A program made the position numbers and the translations under genes. Below the pieces are notes generated by a model that worked only from the letters and a program-made list of their open reading frames with translations, searched no databases and was not told the DNA's origin. Source: Candidatus Latescibacterota bacterium (lineage in GTDB: Bacteria > Latescibacterota > UBA2968 > UBA8231). Taken from it: 59,283 nucleotides of DNA. Positions 8,107-17,378 of the stretch are shown here, piece by piece; the first letter of the stretch is position 1, and each line of letters begins with the position of its first letter. The DNA is taken from NCBI GenBank assembly GCA_022826515.1, contig JAJDUT010000066.1, forward strand, positions 1 through 59,283, written 5' to 3'.

Positions 8107-8535
8107 ATGTCGAGTCTCAACAAAGTCTTACTCATCGGCAACTTAGGGTCCGATCCCGAGACCCGCTTTACCCCCAGCGGCGCTCAGGTTGCCAACTTCA
8201 GCTTGGCCACCAGCGAGTCGTGGAACGACAAGGACGGACAGCGCCAAGAGCGCACCGAGTGGCACCGCATCGTCTTGTGGCGGCGCCTCGCCGAAATCGC
8301 TGGTCAGTACCTAAAAAAGGGCAGCAAGGTCTATATCGAGGGCAAGCTGCAAACGCGCTCTTGGGAAGATCAGCAGGGCCAGAAGCGCCAGACTACCGAA
8401 ATCGTCGCCAACACCATGAAAATGCTCGGCGCAGAGCGGACCGCCGAGGCCGTTGCAGTCAATGGCAACGGCAACAGCCATGAACTCGCCGCGGCCCCTG
8501 CGGCTGGCCCCAACCACGACGATCTGCCCTTTTAG
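8107..8535 (+). CDS. ssb: Single-stranded DNA-binding protein
   Basis: A 142-residue bacterial SSB. The OB-fold starts [19 protein letters not shown], continues with [22 protein letters not shown] and [13 protein letters not shown], and ends near residue 110. A short flexible linker follows, then the acidic tip DDLPF, which recruits repair and replication partners. It is shorter than E. coli SSB (178 residues) because of a short linker. The ribosome-binding site AAAGGAG lies 8 bases upstream. It is the last gene of the small-ORF/HTH operon and is followed by an intrinsic terminator at 8576-8611. Confidence 0.93.
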   Translation: MSSLNKVLLIGNLGSDPETRFTPSGAQVANFSLATSESWNDKDGQRQERTEWHRIVLWRRLAEIAGQYLKKGSKVYIEGKLQTRSWEDQQGQKRQTTEIVANTMKMLGAERTAEAVAVNGNGNSHELAAAPAAGPNHDDLPF

Positions 8536-8575
8536 CCCTCCGCCGGGTTGACGCTCGGACGAGATGTATTAGCTT

Positions 8576-8611
8576 GGTCGCGGTCCGCAAAGGATGCGCG
8601 GCCATTTTTTT
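8576..8611 (+). terminator. Intrinsic terminator after ssb
   Basis: GGTCGCG (8576-8582) pairs with CGCGGCC (8597-8603), seven pairs with one G-U, followed after one A by seven Ts. It lies about 40 bases past the ssb stop and just before the RraA-like gene. Confidence 0.6.
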
Positions 8612-8632
8612 ATTTTTTTGGAGGGGGAAATC

Positions 8633-9469
8633 ATGGCGTTTGAACTCAACGCACCGAGCAAAATAAAAAGCATAACGAACGCGTACACAGGCCCGCGCTT
8701 TCGCAACGGGCGGCCCAAAGTCGATGACGATATTGTCGAGCGAATGAAGTGGGTGAACGTCGAGGAAGCCTGGGGCGTGCTGATGGGCAAGGGGCATTCG
8801 TTTCAGTTTGAAGGCGACTGGATCAACCTGCATCCAAATCGAGTATTAGTCGGCCGCGCGGTAACGGCCCGCTACATCCCGCATCGGCCCGACTTCGACG
8901 GTGTCGTGAATGCCGAGGGAGAGCGGCACGGTCGGATCGGCGGCCAGAATAGCTGGGTCATCGACACCTTAGTCGCCAACGACGTATTGGTCGTCGATCT
9001 GTTCGGCAAGGTGCTGCGCGGGACCTTTATCGGCGACAATCTCGGCACGGCAATCGCGGCCAACACCGGCGGTACGGGCCTAGTCGTCGATGGCGGCATC
9101 CGCGACGATCACCGCGTGCGCCAGTTGCCGATCAACGTGCTCTGCAAAGGGCTGCATCCCTCGGCCATCGGCGAGGTGACCATGGCCGAGATCAACGGTC
9201 CGGTGCGGGTAGGTGAGGCGACCTGTATGCCGGGCGATATCGTGCTGGCGACCCCCACAGGCGTGATTTTCGTGCCGCCGCAATACGCCCGCGAGGTCGT
9301 AGAGTCCTCCGAAAACACCCGCCTGCGCGACTATTGGGGCAAAAAGAGCATTGCCGACGGCCGCTACACGCCTGGAGAAGTGGATCGCAAGTGGTCGCCA
9401 AAGATGGACAAAGAATTCGCCAAGTGGAAGAAAACGGCTGACATAGAGGCGATTTTCGCCGAATTATAA
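8633..9469 (+). CDS. RraA-like family protein (possible HMG/CHA-type aldolase)
   Basis: A 278-residue protein of the RraA/demethylmenaquinone-methyltransferase-like fold. The signature NLGTAIAANTGGTGLVVDGG, followed by IRDDHRV, contains the G-x3-A-x3-G-x2-G-x-V-x-D-G-x2-R-D core used by 4-hydroxy-4-methyl-2-oxoglutarate/4-carboxy-4-hydroxy-2-oxoadipate aldolases and by the RNase E regulator RraA. It is longer than RraA itself (about 160), with extra N- and C-terminal segments, which favours a catabolic enzyme. The start at 8633 is chosen because GGAGGGGG sits 6 bases upstream; the open frame extends to 8594 without a ribosome-binding site. It is convergent with the solute-binding protein gene across a shared hairpin. 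Confidence 0.8.
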   Translation: MAFELNAPSKIKSITNAYTGPRFRNGRPKVDDDIVERMKWVNVEEAWGVLMGKGHSFQFEGDWINLHPNRVLVGRAVTARYIPHRPDFDGVVNAEGERHGRIGGQNSWVIDTLVANDVLVVDLFGKVLRGTFIGDNLGTAIAANTGGTGLVVDGGIRDDHRVRQLPINVLCKGLHPSAIGEVTMAEINGPVRVGEATCMPGDIVLATPTGVIFVPPQYAREVVESSENTRLRDYWGKKSIADGRYTPGEVDRKWSPKMDKEFAKWKKTADIEAIFAEL

Positions 9470-9474
9470 AAAAC

Positions 9475-9504
9475 GGGCCGAGGCAAATACAGATGCCCCG
9501 GCCC
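9475..9504 (-). terminator. Intrinsic terminator of the minus-strand peroxiredoxin/solute-binding protein operon
   Basis: GGGCCG (9475-9480) pairs with CGGCCC (9499-9504), and GGC (9482-9484) with GCC (9495-9497). On the minus strand the stem is followed by GTTTTTTA. It lies 24 bases past the minus-strand stop, and the same hairpin follows the plus-strand RraA-like gene. Confidence 0.75.
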
Positions 9505-9528
9505 ACTATCAAACAGCTTTTCCCGCTA

Positions 9529-10608
9529 CTAGCGCGCCAGCCAAGCACTGAAGCGCTCGTTCATCTCGTCCATGTTGTCGCTCCACCAGCGCCAGTCGTT
9601 GCGCAGTGCTGCCGCCGCGTTAGATGGATACGTCGGCATGTGCGGGGCCATTTCCTCGCCGGTCTCGGCGTGGACCAAGATCAAGTCCATACCCGAACGA
9701 CGCGCCGGCGCATAGGCGATGTAGCGGCCCACACCAGCCATGGACGATGGCCGCGCCGCAAAGGCGAGGAACTTGCGCGCGGCTTCCAAATTCGGCGCAC
9801 CCGCCGCAATGACGAGCTGGCCCGTGTCCAGCACCTGACCATCCCAGACGATGGTAAACGGTTGCTTCTCTAAAATCTGTGCGTTGAAGATGCGCCCATT
9901 ATACGCCGTGGTCATCACCACTTCGCCATCGGCGAGCATCTGCGGCGGCTGTGCACCGGCCTCCCACCAAACCACCTGATCCTTGATGGTGTCGAGCTTG
10001 CGGAAGGCGCGGTTGACCCCTTCGGGCGTGTCGAGGGTGGCGTACACCTCGTCCCGAGGCACTCCGTCGGCCATCAGGGCGAACTCCAAGTTGACGAGCG
10101 GTACGCGCCGCATCCCGCGCCGGCCCGGGAACCCCTCAAGGTCGAAAAAGTCGGCGATGGTTTCTGGTTTGCGCTCCTTAAAATGCTCCGCGTGGTACGC
10201 ATAGACGGTCGAGTAGAACAACGTGCCAACGCCGCATTCGCCCATAGCTTCTGGGTAAAAATCGTCCGCGGGCGATTCGCCATTCGCCCCAAGAGGCAGC
10301 TCAAGGTCCAGCACTTCGAGCAGGCCCTCGTCGCAGCCGGTCATGGCATCAGCGAGTTCCATATCTATCACGTCCCAATGCACGGCCCCGGCATCCACTT
10401 GGGCGCGCAATTGGGCGAGGCCGCCGTTGTAGTCCTCTAGGCGAACTTCAATGCCCGTCTCTTCCGTAAACGCCTCGTGATAGCCTTTTACGCAGGCGCG
10501 TGCATACGAACCACCCCAAGATACCACGGTCAGGGATTCGGCAATGGCCGGCGCACACCACACCAGCGCGGCTAATGCACCCGCCCAAACCAGCCTAGTT
10601 AAATTCAT
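9529..10608 (-). CDS. Extracellular solute-binding protein, polyamine (PotD/PotF)-like
   Basis: A 359-residue periplasmic binding protein of an ABC importer. Residues 1-23 form a Sec signal peptide ending AIA before ESLTVVSWGGSYAR, the usual first strand of PotD/PotF-type proteins. The later WDVIDMELADAM and GVGTLFYSTVYAY also match that family. The likely ligand is a polyamine or related compound, but the specificity residues cannot be read confidently. No permease or ATPase gene lies in the window, so it is an orphan here. It starts 5 bases after the peroxiredoxin stop, suggesting co-transcription, and a terminator follows. Confidence 0.85.
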   Translation of the reverse strand: MNLTRLVWAGALAALVWCAPAIAESLTVVSWGGSYARACVKGYHEAFTEETGIEVRLEDYNGGLAQLRAQVDAGAVHWDVIDMELADAMTGCDEGLLEVLDLELPLGANGESPADDFYPEAMGECGVGTLFYSTVYAYHAEHFKERKPETIADFFDLEGFPGRRGMRRVPLVNLEFALMADGVPRDEVYATLDTPEGVNRAFRKLDTIKDQVVWWEAGAQPPQMLADGEVVMTTAYNGRIFNAQILEKQPFTIVWDGQVLDTGQLVIAAGAPNLEAARKFLAFAARPSSMAGVGRYIAYAPARRSGMDLILVHAETGEEMAPHMPTYPSNAAAALRNDWRWWSDNMDEMNERFSAWLAR

Positions 10609-10613
10609 ATCGC

Positions 10614-11249
10614 TTACTTATTGGGCTGCGGTGTAACGCGCAGGTAGGGCTTAACCGCGGTGAATCCCTGGGGGAATTTCTCGGTAGCTTCCTCGTCCGA
10701 CAGGGCCGGGACCACGATGCAGTCATCGCCGTCTTCCCAGTTGGCCGGGGTAGCGACCGAGTAATTGGCCGTCAGTTGCAGCGAGTCAATCACGCGCAAA
10801 ATTTCGTCGAAATTGCGGCCGGTCGAAGCCGGGTAGGTCAGCGTTAGCTTGACCTTTTTGTCCGGGCCGATGACGAAAACTGAGCGCACGGTCATATTGT
10901 CGAGTGCGTTGGGGTGGATCATGTCGTAGAGCTCGGCGACCTTGCGGTCGGGATCGGCGATCAGCGGGAAATCGACATGAGCGTTTTGGGTCTCGTTGAT
11001 GTCGGCGATCCAGCCCTCGTGGTCGTCAACCGAGTTGACGCTCAAGGCGATGATCTTGACGCCGCGCTTTTTGAACTCCTCTTCGATATTGGCCACTACA
11101 CCTAACTCCGTGGTGCAGACCGGGGTAAAGTCGGCGGGGTGGGAAAAGAGCACTCCCCAAGAATCGCCGAGCCATTCGTGAAAGTTGATGGGGCCCGCGG
11201 TGGTTTCCGCGCTGAAATCCGGGGCTTCGTCGCCGAGTCGGACAGCCAT
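10614..11249 (-). CDS. 1-Cys peroxiredoxin (Prx6 type)
   Basis: A 211-residue peroxiredoxin reducing H2O2 and organic peroxides. The peroxidatic cysteine is Cys45 in HPADFTPVCTTELG. The long C-terminal region with PANWEDGDDCIVVPALSDEE and PYLRVTPQP is diagnostic of the Prx6/1-Cys group rather than AhpC. A Cys in that region (DDCIV) is unlikely to be the standard resolving Cys. AGGAG precedes the ATG. It is the first gene of a two-gene minus-strand unit with the solute-binding protein. Confidence 0.92.
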   Translation of the reverse strand: MAVRLGDEAPDFSAETTAGPINFHEWLGDSWGVLFSHPADFTPVCTTELGVVANIEEEFKKRGVKIIALSVNSVDDHEGWIADINETQNAHVDFPLIADPDRKVAELYDMIHPNALDNMTVRSVFVIGPDKKVKLTLTYPASTGRNFDEILRVIDSLQLTANYSVATPANWEDGDDCIVVPALSDEEATEKFPQGFTAVKPYLRVTPQPNK

Positions 11250-11324
11250 GATGGTTCTCCTTTTTCCTACTTGTGAAAGGGTTTACGAACAAGCGTTTAA
11301 ATATCAAGGTACGCATAGCCGTCG

Positions 11325-12152
11325 TCAATTGGTCGCCAACAGCCGCTTGAGATAGCGGGCGCTCTCGCGGACCGCGGCTTCCATGCCCAGTTCGGCCGAG
11401 GCCTGATGGACCGTCACATAGCCCTCGTAACCGACCGCGCGCAGTGCATCCATCAGCGGCGGGAAGCTAATCCCCCCTTCTTCCCACAAGGGGATCTGGC
11501 GGAACCGCACCTCGCCGCGGCACCACGTCTCGAGCGCGTCGGGACCATCGGCGGTCAAGACGTGATTTTGCAGATATACGTTGAATAGGTGCGGCGCGAA
11601 ACGGCGGATGGCATCCAGCCCATAAGGCTGGCCGCATAGCTCCAAGTTGGCCGGTTCGTAAATCAGGCCGAAATTGGCGCGGCCAATGCTCGCCAAAACT
11701 TGCAGCGAACGGTCGATTTCCTCGAAGAGACTGCGGGTGTGGCACTGGTGCGCTAGGCGCAGATCGCGCTCGGCAGCTTCGTCCGCGGCTCGGCGCGCCC
11801 AAGCGATATCTTCGTCCTTTTTCAAGCAGACGCGCAGCAGCGGAGCGCCGAGCTGTTCGGCCAGATCGAGGTAGGGCGTTATATTGCGGAGGGCATCCGG
11901 CCCTTGGTCGGAGTTTTCGGGGATAGGGAAGTCGCCGGTGAGCATGGAGACGGCCAACGAGTAGCGGTCGAGCAGCGCGCGCGCAGCGGCAACTGTCTCT
12001 GGCGGGCTGTGGACGCCCACTTGCGAGGCACGCATACACAGCCCGCTATACCCGTAGTCGGTGGCGAGGGCGGCCAATTGTTCGAGCGTCATATTGGCTT
12101 CGCGCTTGGCGTGAAATTTTTCGGCCACGCGGACCGAGAGCGAGAGTTTCAT
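11325..12152 (-). CDS. Sugar phosphate isomerase/epimerase-like TIM-barrel protein
   Basis: A 275-residue AP-endonuclease-2/xylose-isomerase-like TIM barrel. Typical strands are YSGLCMRASQVGV near the N-terminus, LRLAHQCHTRSLFEEIDR in the middle, FGLIYEPANLELCG and the C-terminal YEGYVTVHQASAEL. The His and Glu residues in these strands (H of HQCH, E of YEPAN, H of VHQAS) are the expected divalent-metal ligands. The substrate is not predictable. RBS-like GAGGAT precedes the start. It is not obviously linked to its neighbours and is divergent from the S1/P1 nuclease gene. Confidence 0.8.
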   Translation of the reverse strand: MKLSLSVRVAEKFHAKREANMTLEQLAALATDYGYSGLCMRASQVGVHSPPETVAAARALLDRYSLAVSMLTGDFPIPENSDQGPDALRNITPYLDLAEQLGAPLLRVCLKKDEDIAWARRAADEAAERDLRLAHQCHTRSLFEEIDRSLQVLASIGRANFGLIYEPANLELCGQPYGLDAIRRFAPHLFNVYLQNHVLTADGPDALETWCRGEVRFRQIPLWEEGGISFPPLMDALRAVGYEGYVTVHQASAELGMEAAVRESARYLKRLLATN

Positions 12153-12231
12153 GGGATCCTCGCGGTTAAGGGTTGTTGGCGGCTGCTTAGGAACCTTCGT
12201 TTAATTTGCACAAAGGAAAGGACGCAAACCA

Positions 12232-13092
12232 ATGAGAACGATCCGCGCAACATGGATTGCAGTCGTCGCCAGCTTGGTGGCCGTTCCAGCCCAAGCTTGG
12301 TGGGGAGATGGGCACGGAATGATGACCGAGGCGGCGGTGCTGGCCCTGCCAGAGGAGATGCCGGCTTTCTTCCGCCAAGGCGGCGACATTCCCAGCCACG
12401 TAGTCTTCGACCCAGACCTGTTTAAGAATCGCCGCACCCCCTTGTTGAGCCACGCCGAACACGGAGAGCACTATTTCGATATAGAATACCTTGAGGGACG
12501 CGCAATTCCGGCGAAGCGCTTTGACTTTATCGCCTTGTGCTTCGAGCTACAACTGGACCCGCCACGCGTCGGCATGGCCCCGTACGCCATCGCCGAGTGG
12601 ACCGAGCGGCTAGCCGTGGCCTTTGCCGAGCATCGCCAGTGGCCGGAGAACGAGGCGATTCAGCAGAAGTGCCTCGTCTATGCGGGCATTCTCGCCCACT
12701 ATGCCCAAGACATCTGCCAGCCCCTGCACGTGACCCTGCACTTCGACGGAAAGAAGCAAGCGGACGGCACGGTTGTGGGCAAGGGTATCCACGAACAGGT
12801 GGATTCAGCGGTGGAGCGACTCGACTTTGCACCCGAGGAGTTGGCAGCCGAGCAGGACGTTGCAGCCTTTGATTCGCTGATGAAGGCCATCACTGGCCAG
12901 ATCAAAAAAAGCAACTGGCGAGTGGAAGAAGTGTACGCGCTGTGGGGCCACTGGGAAGACGAGAACGACGCCCGAGTGCGCGCCTTGACCTTAGATTTGG
13001 CCCGCACCTCGGTGCATTTTACCGCCTCGCTCTACCTGACGGCTTGGCACCAGTCTGCTGAAATTCGCTTGCCGAGGTGGTTGGAGCGCTGA
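12232..13092 (+). CDS. Secreted S1/P1-type zinc nuclease
   Basis: A 286-residue S1/P1 nuclease/phospholipase C-like protein. The signal peptide ends PAQA, so the mature protein starts WWGDGHG. In this family the N-terminal tryptophan amino group binds zinc and the following His is a ligand. Further ligands lie in HAEHGEHYFD, ILAHYAQDICQPLH (H-x3-D-x4-H) and the GIHEQVD region (H and E). A trinuclear zinc site for single-strand DNA/RNA hydrolysis or 3'-nucleotidase activity outside the cell follows from the family. AAAGGAAAGG precedes the ATG. Confidence 0.88.
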   Translation: MRTIRATWIAVVASLVAVPAQAWWGDGHGMMTEAAVLALPEEMPAFFRQGGDIPSHVVFDPDLFKNRRTPLLSHAEHGEHYFDIEYLEGRAIPAKRFDFIALCFELQLDPPRVGMAPYAIAEWTERLAVAFAEHRQWPENEAIQQKCLVYAGILAHYAQDICQPLHVTLHFDGKKQADGTVVGKGIHEQVDSAVERLDFAPEELAAEQDVAAFDSLMKAITGQIKKSNWRVEEVYALWGHWEDENDARVRALTLDLARTSVHFTASLYLTAWHQSAEIRLPRWLER

Positions 13093-13243
13093 GCGGGTAC
13101 TCGTCGCCGATAACTTCGCTTGCTTGTGTTCTCTCAGGCAAGTATTTTGAACAAATGAGTAGGTAAGTGGGCAGGATCGGAAAGATATCGCATTTTGTTC
13201 GACATTAGACTCAGGCTTGATACTGATATTCCATTAAAGTTTT

Positions 13244-14497
13244 ATGTGCCCAAATGACGCTGAAATCGTCGCCTTCGCCAAAAACAGTGGACGAGGAGCA
13301 GTGTGTCCCATAGCGCATAACAGTGAAGTCATCGGTACTCGCTTACAGGCCATTGAGTGGGACTTTGCAACCGCCAAAACAGCCTATCTAACGCATAACT
13401 TACACCCCTATCCGGCAAAGTTTATTCCGCAAATACCCAATGCCTTAATCGAGGAGCTATCGTCGTCCGGCGAGACGGTCGCAGATATTTTCTGTGGCAG
13501 CGGGACCACGCTCTTGGAGGCACTCCAGCTTAAACATCACGCGATCGGCATTGACGCAAATCCCCTCGCCGCCCTCATCAGCAAGGCCAAAACCACGTCG
13601 CTCGCACAGTCGGAATTCGAGGAGTTGTCAGCCCATCGCGTCCACTGCCAACAGCTTTTGGTGGAGATCGAGCTTAACAGCGGCGATTTGTTCTATAACG
13701 GACAACCTTTTCAGTCCGCTGGCTGGAGGCCAGACCCGAAGATGTGCCAGTTCTGGTTCAAACCCCATGTTGTAGAGGAACTGGCCGAGCTTCGCCGCCT
13801 GATCGACCAAGTCCCAAGCGAGGCGGCCTATACCCTATGTTCGGTGGTTTTTTCTGCGATTATTGTGGCGGTCTCAAAGCAAGATTCGGACACCCGCTAT
13901 GTCCGGCGCGAGAAGCAGATCAAGTTAGGAGGTGCAGTGCGGCGCTATCTGGCCCATCTCGATGCCGCTATCTCGGCAGTGCGCGAACTTACCAAAGTGC
14001 TCGATGACCGTTCTTCTTGCCGCGTGTTGAACGCGAATATTCTAGAGGTACCCGAGACCGAGCCATTCGATCTAGTGATCACTTCGCCTCCCTATCCTAA
14101 TGCCTATAGTTACCATCTCTACCACCGCACTCGCTTACTCTGGCTCGGATATGAGCCAGAGCAATTTAAGAGGATCGAGATCGGCAGCCATCGCAAATAT
14201 AGTGCGAAAGGCCGCAATCGGGCCACAGCCGCGACCTTCAGGGCAGAGTTTGAGCAGATTTTTCAGTGGCTACGTAACCGGTTACGCGACCATCGACACG
14301 CCTGCTTCGTGATCGGGGATTCAACCTTAAACGGAGCACGCATCGACAACGCATCGCTAATCGCGGACGCTGGAGCCACCGTTGGCTTCCGCGAGATAGC
14401 GCGGATACAGCGATCGATTTCACCGACTCGGAAATCGTTTAACCCCAAAATTGGGAAGATCAAGACTGAACACATCTTAATTCTACAGAAAGTGTAG
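13244..14497 (+). CDS. DNA methyltransferase with SPPY motif (probable N4-cytosine), subunit 1 of an RM locus
   Basis: A 417-residue amino-DNA methyltransferase. The SAM-binding motif I is DIFCGSGTTLLEA (81-93), followed by the acidic GIDANPLAA. The catalytic motif IV is TSPPYPNAYSY (280-290). SPPY is typical of N4-cytosine enzymes, though some make N6-adenine. About 190 residues, presumably the target-recognition part, separate motifs I and IV. The C-terminus ends KTEHILILQ. No clear Shine-Dalgarno precedes the ATG, so the start is uncertain by up to 35 codons. The second methyltransferase begins 4 bases after its stop. Together they suggest modification of the two strands of an asymmetric site. 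Confidence 0.85.
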   Translation: MCPNDAEIVAFAKNSGRGAVCPIAHNSEVIGTRLQAIEWDFATAKTAYLTHNLHPYPAKFIPQIPNALIEELSSSGETVADIFCGSGTTLLEALQLKHHAIGIDANPLAALISKAKTTSLAQSEFEELSAHRVHCQQLLVEIELNSGDLFYNGQPFQSAGWRPDPKMCQFWFKPHVVEELAELRRLIDQVPSEAAYTLCSVVFSAIIVAVSKQDSDTRYVRREKQIKLGGAVRRYLAHLDAAISAVRELTKVLDDRSSCRVLNANILEVPETEPFDLVITSPPYPNAYSYHLYHRTRLLWLGYEPEQFKRIEIGSHRKYSAKGRNRATAATFRAEFEQIFQWLRNRLRDHRHACFVIGDSTLNGARIDNASLIADAGATVGFREIARIQRSISPTRKSFNPKIGKIKTEHILILQKV

Positions 14498-14501
14498 TGA
14501 A

Positions 14502-16091
14502 ATGGACTTCTTAACGTGTAGGATTAAAGGGTATATACAGCCGTTTGAGAGACAGCTTGCCTTACAGGAGTTGCGTACCCTGTCTTCTAGCGATGTCGTA
14601 CCGGTCGACGGCGATGAGACGACCGCCTCACTATTCTCGGTACCCGATACGGCCAATCTCGGTACCCTGCGCAATGCCTTGGCGTACTGGCAGGAGGTTG
14701 GCACTAAGCCAGACGGACTGACGGTCCAAGTCCGGCGTGAGGCTACTTGGATCAGCGCACGCAGCGAGGGGGTACTCAACGGGCTGACGGCCTCTGCTCC
14801 CTCCAAGCTGCCCAAAAAACGTTGCCTGCGCTATGCTACTCACGGACTACACGAGTATCGAGGTAAATTTTTTCCGCAACTGGTGCGGGCACTCATAAAT
14901 ATTGCCCGAGTACCTGACAACGGCATTGTGCTCGATCCGATGTGTGGTAGCGGCACCACACTGGTCGAGACGCGGCTTGCTGGACGCGCAGCGTACGGGC
15001 TCGACATGAATCCGCTTTCGGTATTCATCGCCAAGGTAAAGTGCCAAGCATTAGCGTTGAATGCAGCGTCATTGATGGAGGCATACGGGACGCTGCAAGA
15101 GGTTCTCTGTACATCTCTATCGGATCAGACTACAAGAAAGTACTTTGCGTCGCTGCCAAAGGACGATCAAACATATTTGGAGCGGTGGTTTGCGGCGCAC
15201 ACTCTGATGGAACTCGACCAAGTAATAGAAGCTGTGCAACGGTTGCCGACGCTGGAACTACAAGACTTCTATCGGATTTGCTTGAGCAATATACTGCGCA
15301 GCGTCTCTTGGCAAAAAAACGAAGACCTGCGGGTACGCAAGCAGGTGGTCGAACTCAGAACCGGCGAAGTGATAACGCGCTTTCTCAATGAGGCTCTACG
15401 CTCGACTAAAATTGTCGCTGCTTTTCTCGCAGAACGGGACCAAGAGAAATTAGGCACCTATACAGTACAAGAGGCCGACGCACGTCAGGCTATGGATGCC
15501 GTGCCGACGTTGATCGGCAAGGTCGATGCGGTGATCACTTCGCCCCCTTATGCAACGGCATTGCCCTACATTGATACGGATCGGTTGAGCCTGATTTATC
15601 TCGGGCTTCTACGTCGCGCTAATCATCGGGCACGGGATGGGATGATGATAGGCAACCGAGAGGTAACCGAAAGGTGTCGGGCGCAGTACTGGGATTTCTA
15701 CGAAGAGAATAAGCTACTTCTACCTACGGCTACACGTGCTTTGATTGAACGGATTGATCGACTCAATAAAGCGACAGCGGTCGGCTTTCGGCGACGCAAC
15801 ATGTCGGCTCTGTTGTCGAAGTACTTCTTTGATATGCACTCTGTAATCGAACAGACAGAGTGTCTCCTGCGCCCAGGTGGGGTGATGTTTTTAGTAATTG
15901 GCAATAACCGGACTACGGCTGGTCGCGAGGTGGTTGAAATTCGCACTGCCGATCATCTAGCGGCGATCGCGGAGACACTTGGGTTCAGAGTAACGAGCAG
16001 TCTGCCAATGGACATGCTCGCATCGCGGGACATTTTTCGGAAAAACGCGATGAAGTCAGAACATATCTTGACGCTTGAAAAGCCTCAGTAG
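14502..16091 (+). CDS. DNA methyltransferase with SPPY motif, subunit 2 of an RM locus
   Basis: A 529-residue methyltransferase paralogous in layout to its neighbour. Motif I DPMCGSGTTLVE (145-156) is followed by GLDMNPLS, and motif IV ITSPPYATALPY starts at about 345. Both enzymes end with a KxEHILxLx tail. It carries an N-terminal extension of about 100 residues and a HGLHEYRGKFFPQ segment just before motif I, the equivalent of HNLHPYPAKFIPQ in the first enzyme. It is co-transcribed with the first and overlaps the convergent PLD nuclease gene by 7 bases. Confidence 0.87.
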   Translation: MDFLTCRIKGYIQPFERQLALQELRTLSSSDVVPVDGDETTASLFSVPDTANLGTLRNALAYWQEVGTKPDGLTVQVRREATWISARSEGVLNGLTASAPSKLPKKRCLRYATHGLHEYRGKFFPQLVRALINIARVPDNGIVLDPMCGSGTTLVETRLAGRAAYGLDMNPLSVFIAKVKCQALALNAASLMEAYGTLQEVLCTSLSDQTTRKYFASLPKDDQTYLERWFAAHTLMELDQVIEAVQRLPTLELQDFYRICLSNILRSVSWQKNEDLRVRKQVVELRTGEVITRFLNEALRSTKIVAAFLAERDQEKLGTYTVQEADARQAMDAVPTLIGKVDAVITSPPYATALPYIDTDRLSLIYLGLLRRANHRARDGMMIGNREVTERCRAQYWDFYEENKLLLPTATRALIERIDRLNKATAVGFRRRNMSALLSKYFFDMHSVIEQTECLLRPGGVMFLVIGNNRTTAGREVVEIRTADHLAAIAETLGFRVTSSLPMDMLASRDIFRKNAMKSEHILTLEKPQ

Positions 16092-17283
16092 TAGCCATAG
16101 CGTTTTTCTGAATTAGGCACGGACTCCGTACAAAAGGCACGATATACTGAAAATTGAGAAGTACCTTTGGATATTATCTCCACGTAGTACTCAAAGTCGC
16201 ATGCTAGATCATCGACTTTTTCCATTAGCATGATGCCTCCAACGCTCCCAGCATTGCGCAATGCCTCATTGCGTAAGCGAAAGTCGTGTTTGTCGGGCCA
16301 ATTCATCATGTTGACGGAGATGATCTGGCCGTCAAGGCTCATACGCACATTAGAGCGATCACTCTTACCTTGCTTGCTTGGATCGGGGATAAAGGCATGG
16401 GGCCATTTCCAAAAATCGGGATTGGCATTTCGGGCTGAAAGCGGAATAAATATCTCCGGCGAACGCCTAGAAGTGCCAGTAGTGGTCTGGCCGACGCCGA
16501 CATCGGTGCGGTGGAGAGTCATGACGAAGCCCTTTGTCCCCGTTCTTTGTTTGCCGACCTCTTCTGCCTTGGTGGAACGCGGTGTCGTTGGGGCGCGTGG
16601 TGGTGTTGGGGCGCGTGATTCGGGCCGAGCGGCGAAAAGAGGTTCCGTTTCGACTTCATCCTCGACGTTCCCTGCCGCTGTGGATTGGAGGGCCATCGTG
16701 TCCCTCATTTCGGGAGCAGCAAGGGCCTCTTTAGGAACAAGATCGAGATCTAGCAGCCGATTAAGAATGGTTTCATCAAGGATTTGTGCAGTACCTAGTG
16801 CGGGATTGGCCCAAGCATCAAGGACGTCTTCAATAGATTGGAGCCTAGCAGCTTCGATCGAATCTGTGAGATCAAACGACAATCGGAGCGCGGCTTCATA
16901 GTTGGTAAACAGGCCACCTTGTGTCAGATTGCCCGAACCGAGTATGACTTCGGCAGCAGTATCGGATTTGAAAAGATAGATTTTCGGATGGAAGGTATAT
17001 GGCAACCGATTGTGAAAAACTATTACCCGACCGTGAGGAGCAACTGCCTCTATGAGATCGCTGAGTCCTTCAAAAGAGGTTCCGCGGTGGTCGATTCCGA
17101 CGATGATTTCAACTTGGTTCTCCTCCGCGAAATCCCCCAACGAGGGAGCAATATGCTTGGTGCCAGAGCGCTTTGCGAAAGCGACTGCAGCGCGGAATTG
17201 TGTCCAAGACCTGGGGCCGAGAGATTGGCTTTGAGGTAATCTCCGAGTCGATTGGCTGAAGCGGGTTGATATATGAATTCCAT
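16085..17283 (-). pseudogene. PLD-superfamily restriction endonuclease, one-base frameshift near the N-terminus
   Basis: A nuclease with a single phospholipase-D motif: FHPKIYLF then GSGNLTQGG (H-x-K...GSGN), as in BfiI/NgoFVII-type enzymes, which dimerise to form one active site. The C-terminal half (DVGVGQTTTGTSRRSPEIFI, then FWKWP and WPDKHDFRLRNEALR) is a conserved extra domain of this family, presumably DNA-binding. The main frame is open from 17140. The true N-terminus, MEFIYQPASANRLGDYLKAN from ATG 17283, lies in another frame. Joining them needs one extra C in the CCCC tract (plus strand 17213-17216), giving SAPRSWTQFRAAVAFAKRSG. It sits convergent to two methyltransferases. It is either inactivated or mis-sequenced. 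Confidence 0.8.
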
Positions 17284-17378
17284 AAGCAGACTGACGAAGA
17301 TGCGAGGATTGATGTCCAGCTTAGTTTTTACTTGTAGACATCCAACATGCGTTAGAACTCTCTGATGAGGCAACCACG

